Positions 22,090 through 31,515 of a stretch of 64,000 nucleotides of DNA are shown here, in pieces. Source of the DNA: an uncultured Lachnospiraceae bacterium (GTDB lineage Bacteria > Bacillota > Clostridia > Lachnospirales > Lachnospiraceae); assembly GCA_910585465.1 (NCBI GenBank), contig CAJUEW010000001.1, forward strand, positions 248,001-312,000, read 5' to 3'. Every line of letters starts with the position of its first letter. Position 1 is the first letter of the stretch. Made by a program: the position numbers and the translations under genes. The notes under the pieces were generated by a model. It was given only the letters and a program-made list of their open reading frames with translations, had not been told where the DNA came from and ran no database searches.

Positions 22090-22599
22090 TTATTTCTTAT
22101 TCTTTCCGCAGCACTGCTTATATTTCCTGCCGCTTCCGCACGGACACGGATCATTGCGTCCAACCTTCGGCCCCTTTACAACCGTACCGGACTTTTTCTG
22201 CTCCAGATAGAGTGCTTTTCTCGTTTCCTCATCAAAGATGCTCTCCCACTGAGGAAGCTCGTACAGCCAGTCTGCTTTTGCGTCGACCATATTTTTATAC
22301 AGCTTTTCTTTGTCAAATTTCAGGCTGACCACCGTATCCTCTTCCATCTCTTCAATCGGATTCGGAGTTACCAGACTGTCGTTAATACCGTCCAGAAAAC
22401 CGGTCATCTCCATCACGCTTAAACCATACTTTTCGGCCAGCTCCTTCACAGTGCCCTTTACCTCAGTATCCGGCTCAGTAAGCAGCTTTTCATAGACACC
22501 CTTTTCCAGATTAAAATAATTTGCCCAGAATTTTTGAAGGAGTCCCTTATCCTTATTTTCATCATATGCAATTTTCTGCCATTCTTTTAATAGTGCCAT
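22090..22599 (-). CDS. SEC-C metal-binding domain protein
   Basis: This 169-residue protein has a helical N-terminal part, rich in charged residues, and a C-terminal SEC-C zinc motif (GRNDPCPCGSGRKYKQCC). SecA carries the same motif at its C terminus, but no other SecA part is present. Proteins of this kind are common in clostridia and have no settled function. The gene stands alone between the thrS leader and the polysaccharide locus. AGGATGGATATAAT precedes the start. Confidence 0.8.
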   Translation of the reverse strand: MALLKEWQKIAYDENKDKGLLQKFWANYFNLEKGVYEKLLTEPDTEVKGTVKELAEKYGLSVMEMTGFLDGINDSLVTPNPIEEMEEDTVVSLKFDKEKLYKNMVDAKADWLYELPQWESIFDEETRKALYLEQKKSGTVVKGPKVGRNDPCPCGSGRKYKQCCGKNKK

Positions 22600-22692
22600 A
22601 TTATATCCATCCTTTTGTTATAAATAAAATATAGTAACAGCTTCTCATAATATATAACATTTTCCGCTATTTTTCAATTTTTATTTTCTTAA

Positions 22693-24192
22693 TTATTCAT
22701 AATCTATATCCGGATCACGGACTCTGAGCTTTACCAGATCCTTTCCGAAATATTTTGCGGTACTCGTATTTTTCCAGTTTGTCTCGTCGTCTGTAATATC
22801 GTCAAAAAAAATAAGCTCCGGTTTTACACTGAGAGGCTCCACCACAACCTCCGTTACAGAAGGGTCCTGATACAGCTCATACCTTTTCATAATCTCCTCA
22901 TGATACCGGGCCGCCGTCCCGTTCAAAAGCTCCTTTGCCGCCTCTACGCTGGTGCCGTATTTTCCGGCAGCCCCGGCGCAGAGCCACAGGATAGCTGCTG
23001 CTGCCAGCGGTATACTGTACCTTAAAGCCATATTCCGGTAAATTTCCGATATGTATTCTGCCTGTTCCTCACTCAGTTTGTTTACGGTCAGCCAGCCAAG
23101 AAAATATGCATAAACCAGCATAACCAATATAATAAAATTCACATAAATCAGGTTGTGCAGCCTAAGCGGCCCGCTTTCCCCCAAAATATAGAATGCCGGA
23201 CTTGACATGGCAGACAGAAAACAGAAGCCTCCGGCCAGCACCAGGAGCGGACAGGGAAACTGAAAGGAATAATTTTCCGCCGTTTTTCTCACAAGCCTGA
23301 CCAGAAACGGAGTCAGAAACAGCAGCATCAGCCCGATTCCAAAGCTCATCCATCCCAATACATACTGGCGGAGCGTCCATCGGAAGCATTTGATAATTGT
23401 CAGCAGAATCGGAGTATAATTACTGCTGCCTCCTCCCCGCACAGTCGTGGCAGGAGAGAGAAAGCTTACTAAAAACCCAATTACACTGACCGCAAAGGGA
23501 ATAATAATCCCTCTTTTTTTCCGGAAATATACCGCGGCTCCCAGGAATATGCAATATGTGAGAATACTCATAAAGGATGTCACATTATTGCCTCCTGCAG
23601 CAATCAATGCCAGAAACGATACAATGATCAGAGCTCTGACACTCTTCCTCTGATCCTCATGAAAAAAATAGCGGACAGCCACGCCGCACATCCATAAATA
23701 TACCGCATGATACCCCATATAGGACTGTGCTCCGTCAAACCAGTAGAGAGCCTCTACCGGGGAGGGCCAGTTCTGGGTAACTGCGATGATTCCAAACAGG
23801 GCACATATACTTCCTGTCCACTGATATTCTTTCCCTGCAAGCCCGGCTGCCAGAGATCGAAACAAAAATACAAGTCCTCCGGCCAGCAGACCGTAGATAA
23901 TAACGGCCGAGATCCAATAACAGCCAAAGTTTTCCGGCATCAGCGCTCCGGTAAAGGAATCCGCATAACTCCCGGCCCACTTAAAATAGTAATGATAAGC
24001 AAACAATGCCGCACATTTCAGGATTCCGAAAATCTGATATCCATGATTCTGAATCCACAGATGCACATCTCTTCCGTATGCATAATCATCCACACTTGGA
24101 TGGCTGTAAAAGGCAATCACAATCACAGGAACGGACAAAAGGGCAAAACATATCCAGCTTATTTTTAATAGCTTCTTCTCATTTGTACTCAT
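22693..24192 (-). CDS. Polytopic membrane protein, DUF6056-like (possible GT-C glycosyltransferase)
   Basis: This 499-residue protein has about 11-12 hydrophobic segments. An early extracytoplasmic loop holds HPSVDDYAYGRDV, an acidic pair after the first membrane segment as in GT-C enzymes. NWPSPVEALYWFDGAQSYMG and an AAGGNNVTS motif are further landmarks that recall DUF6056 proteins of surface-polysaccharide loci. A short soluble tail follows the last membrane segment. It is the last gene of the minus-strand polysaccharide locus, seven bases after a glycosyltransferase gene. Transfer of a sugar from a lipid carrier is a reasonable guess, not shown. Confidence 0.6.
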   Translation of the reverse strand: MSTNEKKLLKISWICFALLSVPVIVIAFYSHPSVDDYAYGRDVHLWIQNHGYQIFGILKCAALFAYHYYFKWAGSYADSFTGALMPENFGCYWISAVIIYGLLAGGLVFLFRSLAAGLAGKEYQWTGSICALFGIIAVTQNWPSPVEALYWFDGAQSYMGYHAVYLWMCGVAVRYFFHEDQRKSVRALIIVSFLALIAAGGNNVTSFMSILTYCIFLGAAVYFRKKRGIIIPFAVSVIGFLVSFLSPATTVRGGGSSNYTPILLTIIKCFRWTLRQYVLGWMSFGIGLMLLFLTPFLVRLVRKTAENYSFQFPCPLLVLAGGFCFLSAMSSPAFYILGESGPLRLHNLIYVNFIILVMLVYAYFLGWLTVNKLSEEQAEYISEIYRNMALRYSIPLAAAAILWLCAGAAGKYGTSVEAAKELLNGTAARYHEEIMKRYELYQDPSVTEVVVEPLSVKPELIFFDDITDDETNWKNTSTAKYFGKDLVKLRVRDPDIDYE

Positions 24193-24199
24193 AAAACTG

Positions 24200-25201
24200 T
24201 TATCCTTTCGTCTCTCCCGGAAGCCATCGTTCCATCAGCCTGCTTAGCTCCCTGCTGTCAAAGGTTTTAAAAAATGCCGCCCTTTCATAGTCTCCCACCA
24301 GATCCCGCGCATACAGACAGTCTGCCGCCAGAATCCATGCTCCTGCAGATCTTGCCTCCAGAAGCGGAAGACCTATAGTCTCAATATAAGACGGAAATAC
24401 CAGAACAGAGGATGCGTACAGATCAAATAAAGCTCTTCTGGACATGGTTCCCTGAAACCGCACCGGAAGCTGTCTCTCCTCTGCTTCCTTTTTCATCGCG
24501 CGGATTCCCTCATTCTCTTCTCCGGTAACTGTCCAGATCACCTCATAGTCCTGCCGTCCTTTTTCCTGCAGAAGCTTACAGGCTGTCAGAAATGTTCTGT
24601 GGTTCTTATATGCCGATGCATTAGCCGGATAAAAAAATACCGGCCTTTGTTCATTCAGACGGTAAGAGGAAGTCTGAAGCATTCTGACAGGAGGAAAACG
24701 AACCTCCACCTTAGAAGCCGGAATCCGGCATTGGCGGACAATCGCCTCCTTCATCCAGTTCGTCTGTACCATAACCTTTTCGGCACGCCGGATGGATTTT
24801 TTCATCATTCTTCCCAGAATCTGCTGGGTTGTCCACGGACGAAACGCCTCCCAGGGCTTGAATTTATACTCCGCAAAGGGCAGCGCATTGTGTTCATACA
24901 CAATCTGCGGCACCCCCGCATGGGGCAGCTCAATATTCTGAAGGGACAAAACCTTTTCTATCCGGTACTTCCTGACCAGTCTGTGAGCCACGAAATAGTC
25001 AAAATACAGACGATGAAGGGGACTTTTCTTCACCCATGGAAAGTTCAGCACCTGAATACGCTCTGTCCGGGGAAGCTTATAAACACTGAGAACAAAAAGA
25101 TATTCATTTTCCTTGTCCTTTTTTAAATCTTCATAGAAGCTCTGTAGCACAGTCACAGCTCCGCCGCTCTCCGCCGCCACATCGTAAACCAGAATTCTCA
25201 T
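24200..25201 (-). CDS. Glycosyltransferase family 4
   Basis: This 333-residue GT-B fold enzyme has a short N-terminal Rossmann half (VYDVAAESGGAVTVLQSFYED). The C-terminal donor-binding half includes PVFFYPANASAYKNHRTFL and the nucleotide-sugar motif FPSYIETIGLPLLEARSAG with the conserved Glu pair. It is expected to add a sugar to the lipid-linked repeat unit at the cytoplasmic face. Its ATG overlaps the stop of the bi-domain oxidoreductase by four bases (ATGA), so the two are translationally coupled. The donor and acceptor cannot be read from sequence. Confidence 0.85.
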   Translation of the reverse strand: MRILVYDVAAESGGAVTVLQSFYEDLKKDKENEYLFVLSVYKLPRTERIQVLNFPWVKKSPLHRLYFDYFVAHRLVRKYRIEKVLSLQNIELPHAGVPQIVYEHNALPFAEYKFKPWEAFRPWTTQQILGRMMKKSIRRAEKVMVQTNWMKEAIVRQCRIPASKVEVRFPPVRMLQTSSYRLNEQRPVFFYPANASAYKNHRTFLTACKLLQEKGRQDYEVIWTVTGEENEGIRAMKKEAEERQLPVRFQGTMSRRALFDLYASSVLVFPSYIETIGLPLLEARSAGAWILAADCLYARDLVGDYERAAFFKTFDSRELSRLMERWLPGETKG

Positions 25202-27321
25202 GCTTCCTTTACCCTCTGCATGGCTTTGATCAGCAGCTCCTGTCCCCGGAACGCGTCCGCGGCGGACGTATTCTTTACTCTGCCCTTCAGCACCTTGAAA
25301 ATATATTCATATTCTGCTCGGATGCCCTTATCCTGCTTCAGCTTCTCCTTCACACTCTTGGTACTTCCGTATTTTTTCAGACGGATAAAGTTGTCCATCT
25401 CATAAACAGAGCCATTGGACAGTACACGAAGCTGCTCCTTCGGATATTTTTTAGAACCCATAGAAGAATAGACGATATTTCCGATTGCTCCGGAAGCAAA
25501 TTTCAGCGTAATCAGCACATTGTCATTCATCGGATAGGCATTGTTGCCTGCCGCGGCCACCTGAAGCTCCATAAGCTCGCTGCCGTCCAGGTACTGAATG
25601 AGATCTACAAAATGACACGCCTCCCCCAGAACTCTTCCTCCGCCTGCCGCCTCGTCCTGCACCCAGTGATCCTTCGGAATAAATCCTGCATTGGCGATAA
25701 AATCATACACTGCCGGAATTTGATCCGTCTTCATCTCTTTTTTTATCTGCCGAATCAGCGGGGCATATCTCCGGTTCAGTCCGACGAACAGCTCACCCTC
25801 TGAATTTTTATAGGCTTCCCTGATTTCCTCCAGCTCCTCCAGCGTCAGACAGAGGGGTTTTTCACAATAAACATTTTTCCCCGCATTCAGAGCCTCCGTC
25901 ACAAATTTCGCATGACTGCCGTGCTGGGTGGAGACAACGATCAAGTCAATATCCGGATCTGCCAGCAATTTTTTATAATCATTCGTCGTATAGGCAAAGG
26001 GGGTTCTGTCATTTACCTGAGCGCCGCCGGTTCCCCCGGTAGTAGCCAGTCCCCGGAACTCAAATTTTCCGGTTTCCTTCATAACCGGAAGCATTGTACT
26101 GCGCACAAAGTTCCCTGCACCGATCAGGCCAATCTGAACCTTTTCTCCGGATACGTTCTTTTTTGCCCTAGGACTGCCCACAGTTTCTTTCCATTTCTCC
26201 CTATTATCACTGTATTTCAGCAAAACCCCAATATAATGCTCATGCTTTGGATTTTTCGTAATCATCTCATAAGCGTCCGCTGCCCGTTCAAACGGAATTT
26301 CATGGGTAATCAGATCCGAAAAATCAGCCCTTCCCTGGACAATCAGGCGGACAAATTCTTCAATATTGCGCCCCTCCGTAAAACGGACATATCCAATGGG
26401 GTAATCAATGCCCTGCTCCTCATACACTGTATCATAACGGCCCGCGCCGTAAGATCGGGCAATACGGAAGGAAAGCTCCCTCTCATAATACGGACGGCGG
26501 TCAATATTCATCTGAGTCACTCCAATCATGCAGATGATGCCCCGATCTCTGGCAATGGCCGCGGCCAAATCCATAGGCGCATTGGTATTTGCCGCTGCAG
26601 TAATGATCACCTTGTCCACACCTCTTCCGCGGGTCAGCGACTTACTCATATCTGCCGCATGATCGTCGCCGGAATTGATAAATGCTTTCAGCCTGGTTCC
26701 CGGCATACTCTTATCCACCACATCGTAGCCAATCACGTCACAGCCGTAAGCATTCAGAATACGGCTGACAATATGCCCTAAAAGGCCCATGCCGATAACA
26801 GCCACCGTCTCTCCCGGAATTACCTCCGCCTGATGAATGCCCTCCAGCGCGATGCCTCCCAGCGCGCAGAAAGCGGTCTGACGATAATCGGTCAGTTCTC
26901 CGGGCACCTTTGTAATCATAGTCCGGCTTACCCGGTTAATCTCACAGTGGTAGGCAGTTCCCACCATCGCCACCAGATCCCCGGCCTGTACCTCCGTTAC
27001 GCCTCTTCCGCAGGAAACCACACGGCCCACGCCGGAATACCCCATAGGCATTGGCTCGGCCAGCTTGTTAAACGCGCTCTCCATCGTTGTCACAATGCCG
27101 TCAGTAGAAAGCTTCTCCAGCACCTTTTTCACCTGATCCGGACGTTCCAGCGCCTTCTGCACCAGATTTTTCCCTCCAAAGGAGGCAAGTCCACGCTCCG
27201 TTCCGGCGCTGACCACAGTATACAGACTTTCTACAAGCACCATATTTTCCTTGACGGTCGGCATAGGCTGACGGATCAGCTTCACGCTCCCGTCCTTTAC
27301 ATTTAAAAACAACTGCTTCAT
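25198..27321 (-). CDS. Bi-domain oxidoreductase (alcohol dehydrogenase-like + Gfo/Idh/MocA)
   Basis: This 707-residue fusion has two parts. Residues ~1-360 are a medium-chain dehydrogenase-like domain with GYSGVGRVVSCG and the nucleotide site VIGMGLLGHIVSRIL. Residues ~385-700 are a Gfo/Idh/MocA oxidoreductase starting IGLIGAGNFVRSTMLPVM with the catalytic EKPLCLTLEE motif. Such bi-domain proteins recur in polysaccharide loci next to heparinase II/III genes, as here. They are thought to modify sugars or uronic acids, but the reaction is not known to me. It lies 18 bases downstream of the nucleotide-sugar dehydrogenase. Confidence 0.88.
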   Translation of the reverse strand: MKQLFLNVKDGSVKLIRQPMPTVKENMVLVESLYTVVSAGTERGLASFGGKNLVQKALERPDQVKKVLEKLSTDGIVTTMESAFNKLAEPMPMGYSGVGRVVSCGRGVTEVQAGDLVAMVGTAYHCEINRVSRTMITKVPGELTDYRQTAFCALGGIALEGIHQAEVIPGETVAVIGMGLLGHIVSRILNAYGCDVIGYDVVDKSMPGTRLKAFINSGDDHAADMSKSLTRGRGVDKVIITAAANTNAPMDLAAAIARDRGIICMIGVTQMNIDRRPYYERELSFRIARSYGAGRYDTVYEEQGIDYPIGYVRFTEGRNIEEFVRLIVQGRADFSDLITHEIPFERAADAYEMITKNPKHEHYIGVLLKYSDNREKWKETVGSPRAKKNVSGEKVQIGLIGAGNFVRSTMLPVMKETGKFEFRGLATTGGTGGAQVNDRTPFAYTTNDYKKLLADPDIDLIVVSTQHGSHAKFVTEALNAGKNVYCEKPLCLTLEELEEIREAYKNSEGELFVGLNRRYAPLIRQIKKEMKTDQIPAVYDFIANAGFIPKDHWVQDEAAGGGRVLGEACHFVDLIQYLDGSELMELQVAAAGNNAYPMNDNVLITLKFASGAIGNIVYSSMGSKKYPKEQLRVLSNGSVYEMDNFIRLKKYGSTKSVKEKLKQDKGIRAEYEYIFKVLKGRVKNTSAADAFRGQELLIKAMQRVKEA

Positions 27322-27339
27322 ATTCTGTTTTTCTCCATT

Positions 27340-28563
27340 CTACAGACGATAGGTTCCATCCAGAAAACAGATATGTCTTGTATCCAGAATGACCTTCCCC
27401 TGTAATTTATCCATATTTTCCTTAATCTCATCATGTCCCACCAGCAGAACCACCAAATCCACCGCCTGAAGAAACGCGTCCAGATCATGATACTGGTTCA
27501 AAGCTATATCCCGGGTCACATAAGGATCATACACCTTAATCTGTCCCCCGCACAGATGCCGATCCATGCTTTCCAGCATCTGCAGCGCAGGGCTTTCCCG
27601 TATATCGTCCACATTTTCCTTATAGGTCAGACCATAGAGACCTACCCGTCCCACATCGGCCATCTTATTTTCCTTCATGATCGTATGAATCCGCTCCAGT
27701 ACAAAATCCGGCATGGAATCATTGATCTTCCGGGCGGACAGAATAATATTGGCAAGGCCCGGATAATCTCCCACCAGGAACCATGGATCCACAGAAATAC
27801 AGTGTCCTCCCACTCCCGGCCCCGGAGACAGAATATTCACCCGGGGATGCTTGTTCGCAATCCGGATAATCTCATACACATCCATGTTGTCAGAACGGCA
27901 GATTTTCGCCAGCTCGTTGGCAAATGCAATATTAATATCCCGGTAAGTATTTTCCACGACCTTGGTCATCTCGGCAGTACGGATATCTGTCAGCACGATC
28001 TCTCCCTCGCAGAAGGAGCTGTATAATGCCTTTACCTTCTCCCCGATTTCCCTGCTGTCCGCGCCGATAGTGCGGGAATTGTGCTTCAGCTCATAGACCA
28101 TATTGCCTGGAATGATACGCTCCGGCGCATGCGCCAGATGGATATCCTCGCCGATTACAAAGCCCTTCGCCTCCACTGCCGGACGCACATATTTATCAAT
28201 TGTTCCCGGTGAAACAGTGGATTCCACCACCACGGTTGCCCCCCTTGGGCACACTTCCATAATTTGTTCCACTGCCTTTGCCACAAATCCGGCATCCACC
28301 TTTTTGCTTGCCTTATCATATGGGGTGGGCACCGCCACGATATACATATCCGTGCTGACATATTCATCGGAAAAACGGATGCCCTTTTCGACCGCGGCAC
28401 GGAACAATTCGTCCAGTCCGTCCTCCTCAAAGGTAGTTTTTCCTGCCTTTAGTGTATCCACAAGGGATTTGTTATAATCGGTTCCTATGACTTCCACACC
28501 ATGAGACGCAAACATCAATGCGGTGGGGAGGCCGATATAGCCAAGTCCTACTACGTTAATCAT
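27340..28563 (-). CDS. Nucleotide-sugar dehydrogenase (UDP-ManNAc/UDP-glucose 6-dehydrogenase family)
   Basis: This 407-residue enzyme oxidises C6 of a UDP-sugar to a uronic acid in two NAD steps. The N-terminal Rossmann motif is INVVGLGYIGLPTALMFA, TVSPGTIDKYV follows, and the catalytic Cys is in PGPGVGGHCISVDPWFL. A C-terminal UDP-binding domain (GLTYKENVDDIRESPAL) completes it. The HCISVDPWFL wording favours the WecC (UDP-ManNAc) group. I chose the ATG at 28563, which has a GAGG upstream, over an upstream in-frame start. With the WecB homologue encoded further upstream it could supply UDP-ManNAcA. Confidence 0.88.
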   Translation of the reverse strand: MINVVGLGYIGLPTALMFASHGVEVIGTDYNKSLVDTLKAGKTTFEEDGLDELFRAAVEKGIRFSDEYVSTDMYIVAVPTPYDKASKKVDAGFVAKAVEQIMEVCPRGATVVVESTVSPGTIDKYVRPAVEAKGFVIGEDIHLAHAPERIIPGNMVYELKHNSRTIGADSREIGEKVKALYSSFCEGEIVLTDIRTAEMTKVVENTYRDINIAFANELAKICRSDNMDVYEIIRIANKHPRVNILSPGPGVGGHCISVDPWFLVGDYPGLANIILSARKINDSMPDFVLERIHTIMKENKMADVGRVGLYGLTYKENVDDIRESPALQMLESMDRHLCGGQIKVYDPYVTRDIALNQYHDLDAFLQAVDLVVLLVGHDEIKENMDKLQGKVILDTRHICFLDGTYRL

Positions 28564-28595
28564 CTGTTTACCTCGATTCTGTTTTCTTTCGGCTT

Positions 28596-30272
28596 TCACG
28601 GGCATGTGAAATCTATCTGAATCATATGGGCTGAGCCGTCGCCTTCCCAGGCAATCTCCAATACCTGTATTTGCTGAATCCTGCCGAATTCCGGTGCATA
28701 GGCGCAGACAGCCCCTTTTTTGTGAATATGAATTTCATCTGACGGCATAGTCCGGATTTCACAGATCCTTGTTCCGGCTGCATCCTGGGAGGATGCCTTC
28801 TGCACCAGAAGCCTCCTGCCCTGAAGCACATATTCATATTCCGGCGCCAGATGAAGGTAGCTCTGCGCATGTCCCTTTACTTTATCCCGGATTACTACCA
28901 GCCGATCCTTTATGCCGATGCTGCGCTCATGCCGCCTGCCGAAACAGGTTGTCAGCTTTCCGTTTATCTGATTCCCTTTGCAGACTCCTGATACCCCTGA
29001 GATTCTTCTCGATACCCGGTGCTCGCCCCAGCATTCCGACTGCTCCCTGCCGTCTATCACAACCGTATTGTGCGCCGCCGTACTGCGGAAATAGGAACGC
29101 AGGGCTCCCTGATACTGTCCGGTCCCGGAATTGACGAATACGGGATGGCCATTCTGTGCCAGTTCAAAGCTGAGTCCGTCGCAGTGTCCGTGTCCCGGCA
29201 TATAATCAGGCGCGATCCTTCCGGCATCCATTACGATTTTTAATCCGCCGTTTTTCAGGCAGTAATAGCCGGCATCTGAAAATACAGCCTGTGCGGACGG
29301 ACAAACGGCAAATTCTTCCTTCAACACCCAAAGCAGACAGGAAAAAGGCTTCGCCACATTGTCTCCTGCATCATTAAAAAGCGGGGTATGTCCCATATCT
29401 CCCTCAATGGAGTACATGGCGTCCGCCATTCTGGCAATCATTTCCTTCAGTTCCCTGTGCCAGGAGCAATCTGCCTCCTGCACGGCTTTTGACACACGCA
29501 GCAAGTCCTCCAGAATAATTTTATGATACATAAGGCTTCGCTCATAGTGTACCCCGTCCGCCGGAATTTGTTCCTTTATCTCCCCTGAAAGCTTCTTTTT
29601 ATATTTTTCATAAATTCCCGGCTCCTGAAAGTACAGGGCACCCAGCAGAACTGCTTTCAGATTTTCAAAATAATGATTTCCCAGAAGATGCAGCTCCAGG
29701 TTTTTCTGAAGATGCAGGTACTGGGCATACATGCTGTTGTTTAATCTCCGGAAAAACTCCGGATCCTTTAACAGCGCATCCTTAAATACGTCGATACAAA
29801 TCCACAGATTGGTAAGCCTGAGAGATATGGTATAGGGATGCCATCCATCCCCTGTTCCCTCTCTGTTGTCCGCCTCCCATCTCCTGCAATAATATCGGAA
29901 GCATCCATAATACCGGACATCCTTTGTCTCTTCATAGGCTGCTGCCAGCGGAATCAGAAATTCCAGATAGTGCAGGTTAAAATTCCACAAATGCGTCTTG
30001 TCCGAATTTTCCCAGTTCCTGCCCCCGGGCTTTCCGGTTTCGTAAAGCAGCTCCACTTTTCCGTTCAGAATATCTTCCAGACAGAACCGTTTCAGATAAT
30101 CTGTGTGGGCATCCATGGCAGGGCTCCATAGAGACAGAACCTTACAGTCAGGCGCCTGAACCTCTGTCACAGCCTTTTTTCCCCGCCTCAGACGATTTTT
30201 TACCAGATACACCAACTGGCTTTTTTTCAGATATTTTAATGTATAATAATATTTTTTAACCTTTTCCAACAC
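28596..30272 (-). CDS. Heparinase II/III family protein
   Basis: This 558-residue protein has an N-terminal alpha/alpha-toroid region (WNFNLHYLEFLIPLAAAYEE, LLGNHYFENLKAVLLGALYF). Its C-terminal beta-sandwich carries the family motif GHGHCDGLSFELAQNG and the segment AHNTVVIDGREQSE. Heparinase II/III enzymes are polysaccharide lyases that cut uronic-acid-containing chains. No signal peptide is visible, so it may act in the cytoplasm or at the membrane on lipid-linked material, or may serve an epimerase-like role. It starts with GTG at 30272, overlapping the end of the upstream glycosyltransferase by 17 bases. Confidence 0.85.
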   Translation of the reverse strand: MLEKVKKYYYTLKYLKKSQLVYLVKNRLRRGKKAVTEVQAPDCKVLSLWSPAMDAHTDYLKRFCLEDILNGKVELLYETGKPGGRNWENSDKTHLWNFNLHYLEFLIPLAAAYEETKDVRYYGCFRYYCRRWEADNREGTGDGWHPYTISLRLTNLWICIDVFKDALLKDPEFFRRLNNSMYAQYLHLQKNLELHLLGNHYFENLKAVLLGALYFQEPGIYEKYKKKLSGEIKEQIPADGVHYERSLMYHKIILEDLLRVSKAVQEADCSWHRELKEMIARMADAMYSIEGDMGHTPLFNDAGDNVAKPFSCLLWVLKEEFAVCPSAQAVFSDAGYYCLKNGGLKIVMDAGRIAPDYMPGHGHCDGLSFELAQNGHPVFVNSGTGQYQGALRSYFRSTAAHNTVVIDGREQSECWGEHRVSRRISGVSGVCKGNQINGKLTTCFGRRHERSIGIKDRLVVIRDKVKGHAQSYLHLAPEYEYVLQGRRLLVQKASSQDAAGTRICEIRTMPSDEIHIHKKGAVCAYAPEFGRIQQIQVLEIAWEGDGSAHMIQIDFTCP

Positions 30273-31515
30273 GCTTAATCACCTTGTACAGCCGTTCCGT
30301 AAGTACGGAAAAATCAAAGTCCTTTGCCCCCTCCTGCGCGTTTTCGGCCATCTGCGCATAGGTGTCCTCCGGCATATCATGAATTTTTAAGATCATCTCC
30401 GCCAAAGCCTCCGGGGTGCACTCCTCAAGGGAAAGCCCGCACTGATATTTTTCCAGAATACAGTATCCCATCTTCACAGTGGAGATGATTGGCTTTCCGC
30501 TGGCCATATATTCAAACAGCTTGTTGGAGCTGTTTCCCCTTGACCAGTTGTACCGGGACTGGGAATAATTCAGTATATTCACAGAGGAACGGCTTAAAAT
30601 ATATGGAATATATTTCTTCTCCACAAAGCCTTTAAAAACTACATTCTCAAGCTTTTCCTCCTCCGCCCGCTTCTGCAGCCGGGAAAGCTCACTGCCTCCG
30701 CCGAAGATCAGGAACCGGATATCCTTATATTTTTTTAGAAGCTTTGCCGTATCCAGCAGATTGTCCACATTGTTGACCGGGCGGATCGTTCCGGTATAGA
30801 TTACCCGGAAGCTGTCATCCGTAAGCTCCGGATCCTCCAGCACATCCTTTTCCATGCTTTGATAGTAATCACTTAATTTCACGCCGTTATTCACATAATA
30901 ACATTTTTTCAGGTCGATTTTTCCTCCATGGGCCGTATCCCATCCCATCTCCCTGATATGATCCACGTCGCCTTCCTTTGTAAATACAATCGCGTCTGCA
31001 TGGACATACATCCATTTCTCTCCTGCGCTCAGTATCCGTCCGGGAATGCTGTTCATCTTTACCTTTCCAAAAGAAAAAATCGCCTCAGGCCACAGGTCAC
31101 GTACCTCCACAATGGCAGGCACACGAAACCTTCTTGCCACAAGGATGCCCGCAATGCTGGTAAGCGGATGGGCGCTGGAGCCCATAATCACATCCGGCCT
31201 TCCATGTTTTTTGGCATACCCCTTTGAGATACGCAGCAATCCAAAGAAAAAGGACAGCATATTTTTCACGCGGGAAATTCCGTTTCCCTGATACTTGCTC
31301 GTCTTAACAAACACAAAGGGAACCCCTTCCTCCTCGGTCCGAAGATAAGGCTTCCCATGTGTATCAACGGTATCACCGGTCTGATGCAGCTCATTGGCCG
31401 CAAAAACCGTCGTTTCTATATTTTTTTCCTTTAAATACTCTGCAAAATAATAATGCCGAAGCAAAGGCCCTGTTTTTGGAGTCGTTGCATAATGATTAAA
31501 TATCCAAAATCTACG
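30256..31515 (-). CDS. Glycosyltransferase family 4, WbuB-like
   Basis: This 419-residue GT-B enzyme begins RRFWIFNHYATTPKTGPLLRHYYF, the opening of the WbuB/colanic-type GT4 group. It has a donor-site region IYTGTIRPVNNVDNLLDTA and NKLFEYMASGKPIIST near the C terminus. WbuB-like enzymes transfer L-fucosamine or related 6-deoxyamino sugars. The same group is represented again at 52441, so the locus has two paralogues. The start at 31515 is preceded by GGAGG; an earlier in-frame codon has none. It overlaps the end of the sugar transferase gene by five bases. Confidence 0.85.
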   Translation of the reverse strand, partial: RRFWIFNHYATTPKTGPLLRHYYFAEYLKEKNIETTVFAANELHQTGDTVDTHGKPYLRTEEEGVPFVFVKTSKYQGNGISRVKNMLSFFFGLLRISKGYAKKHGRPDVIMGSSAHPLTSIAGILVARRFRVPAIVEVRDLWPEAIFSFGKVKMNSIPGRILSAGEKWMYVHADAIVFTKEGDVDHIREMGWDTAHGGKIDLKKCYYVNNGVKLSDYYQSMEKDVLEDPELTDDSFRVIYTGTIRPVNNVDNLLDTAKLLKKYKDIRFLIFGGGSELSRLQKRAEEEKLENVVFKGFVEKKYIPYILSRSSVNILNYSQSRYNWSRGNSSNKLFEYMASGKPIISTVKMGYCILEKYQCGLSLEECTPEALAEMILKIHDMPEDTYAQMAENAQEGAKDFDFSVLTERLYKVIKRVGKG

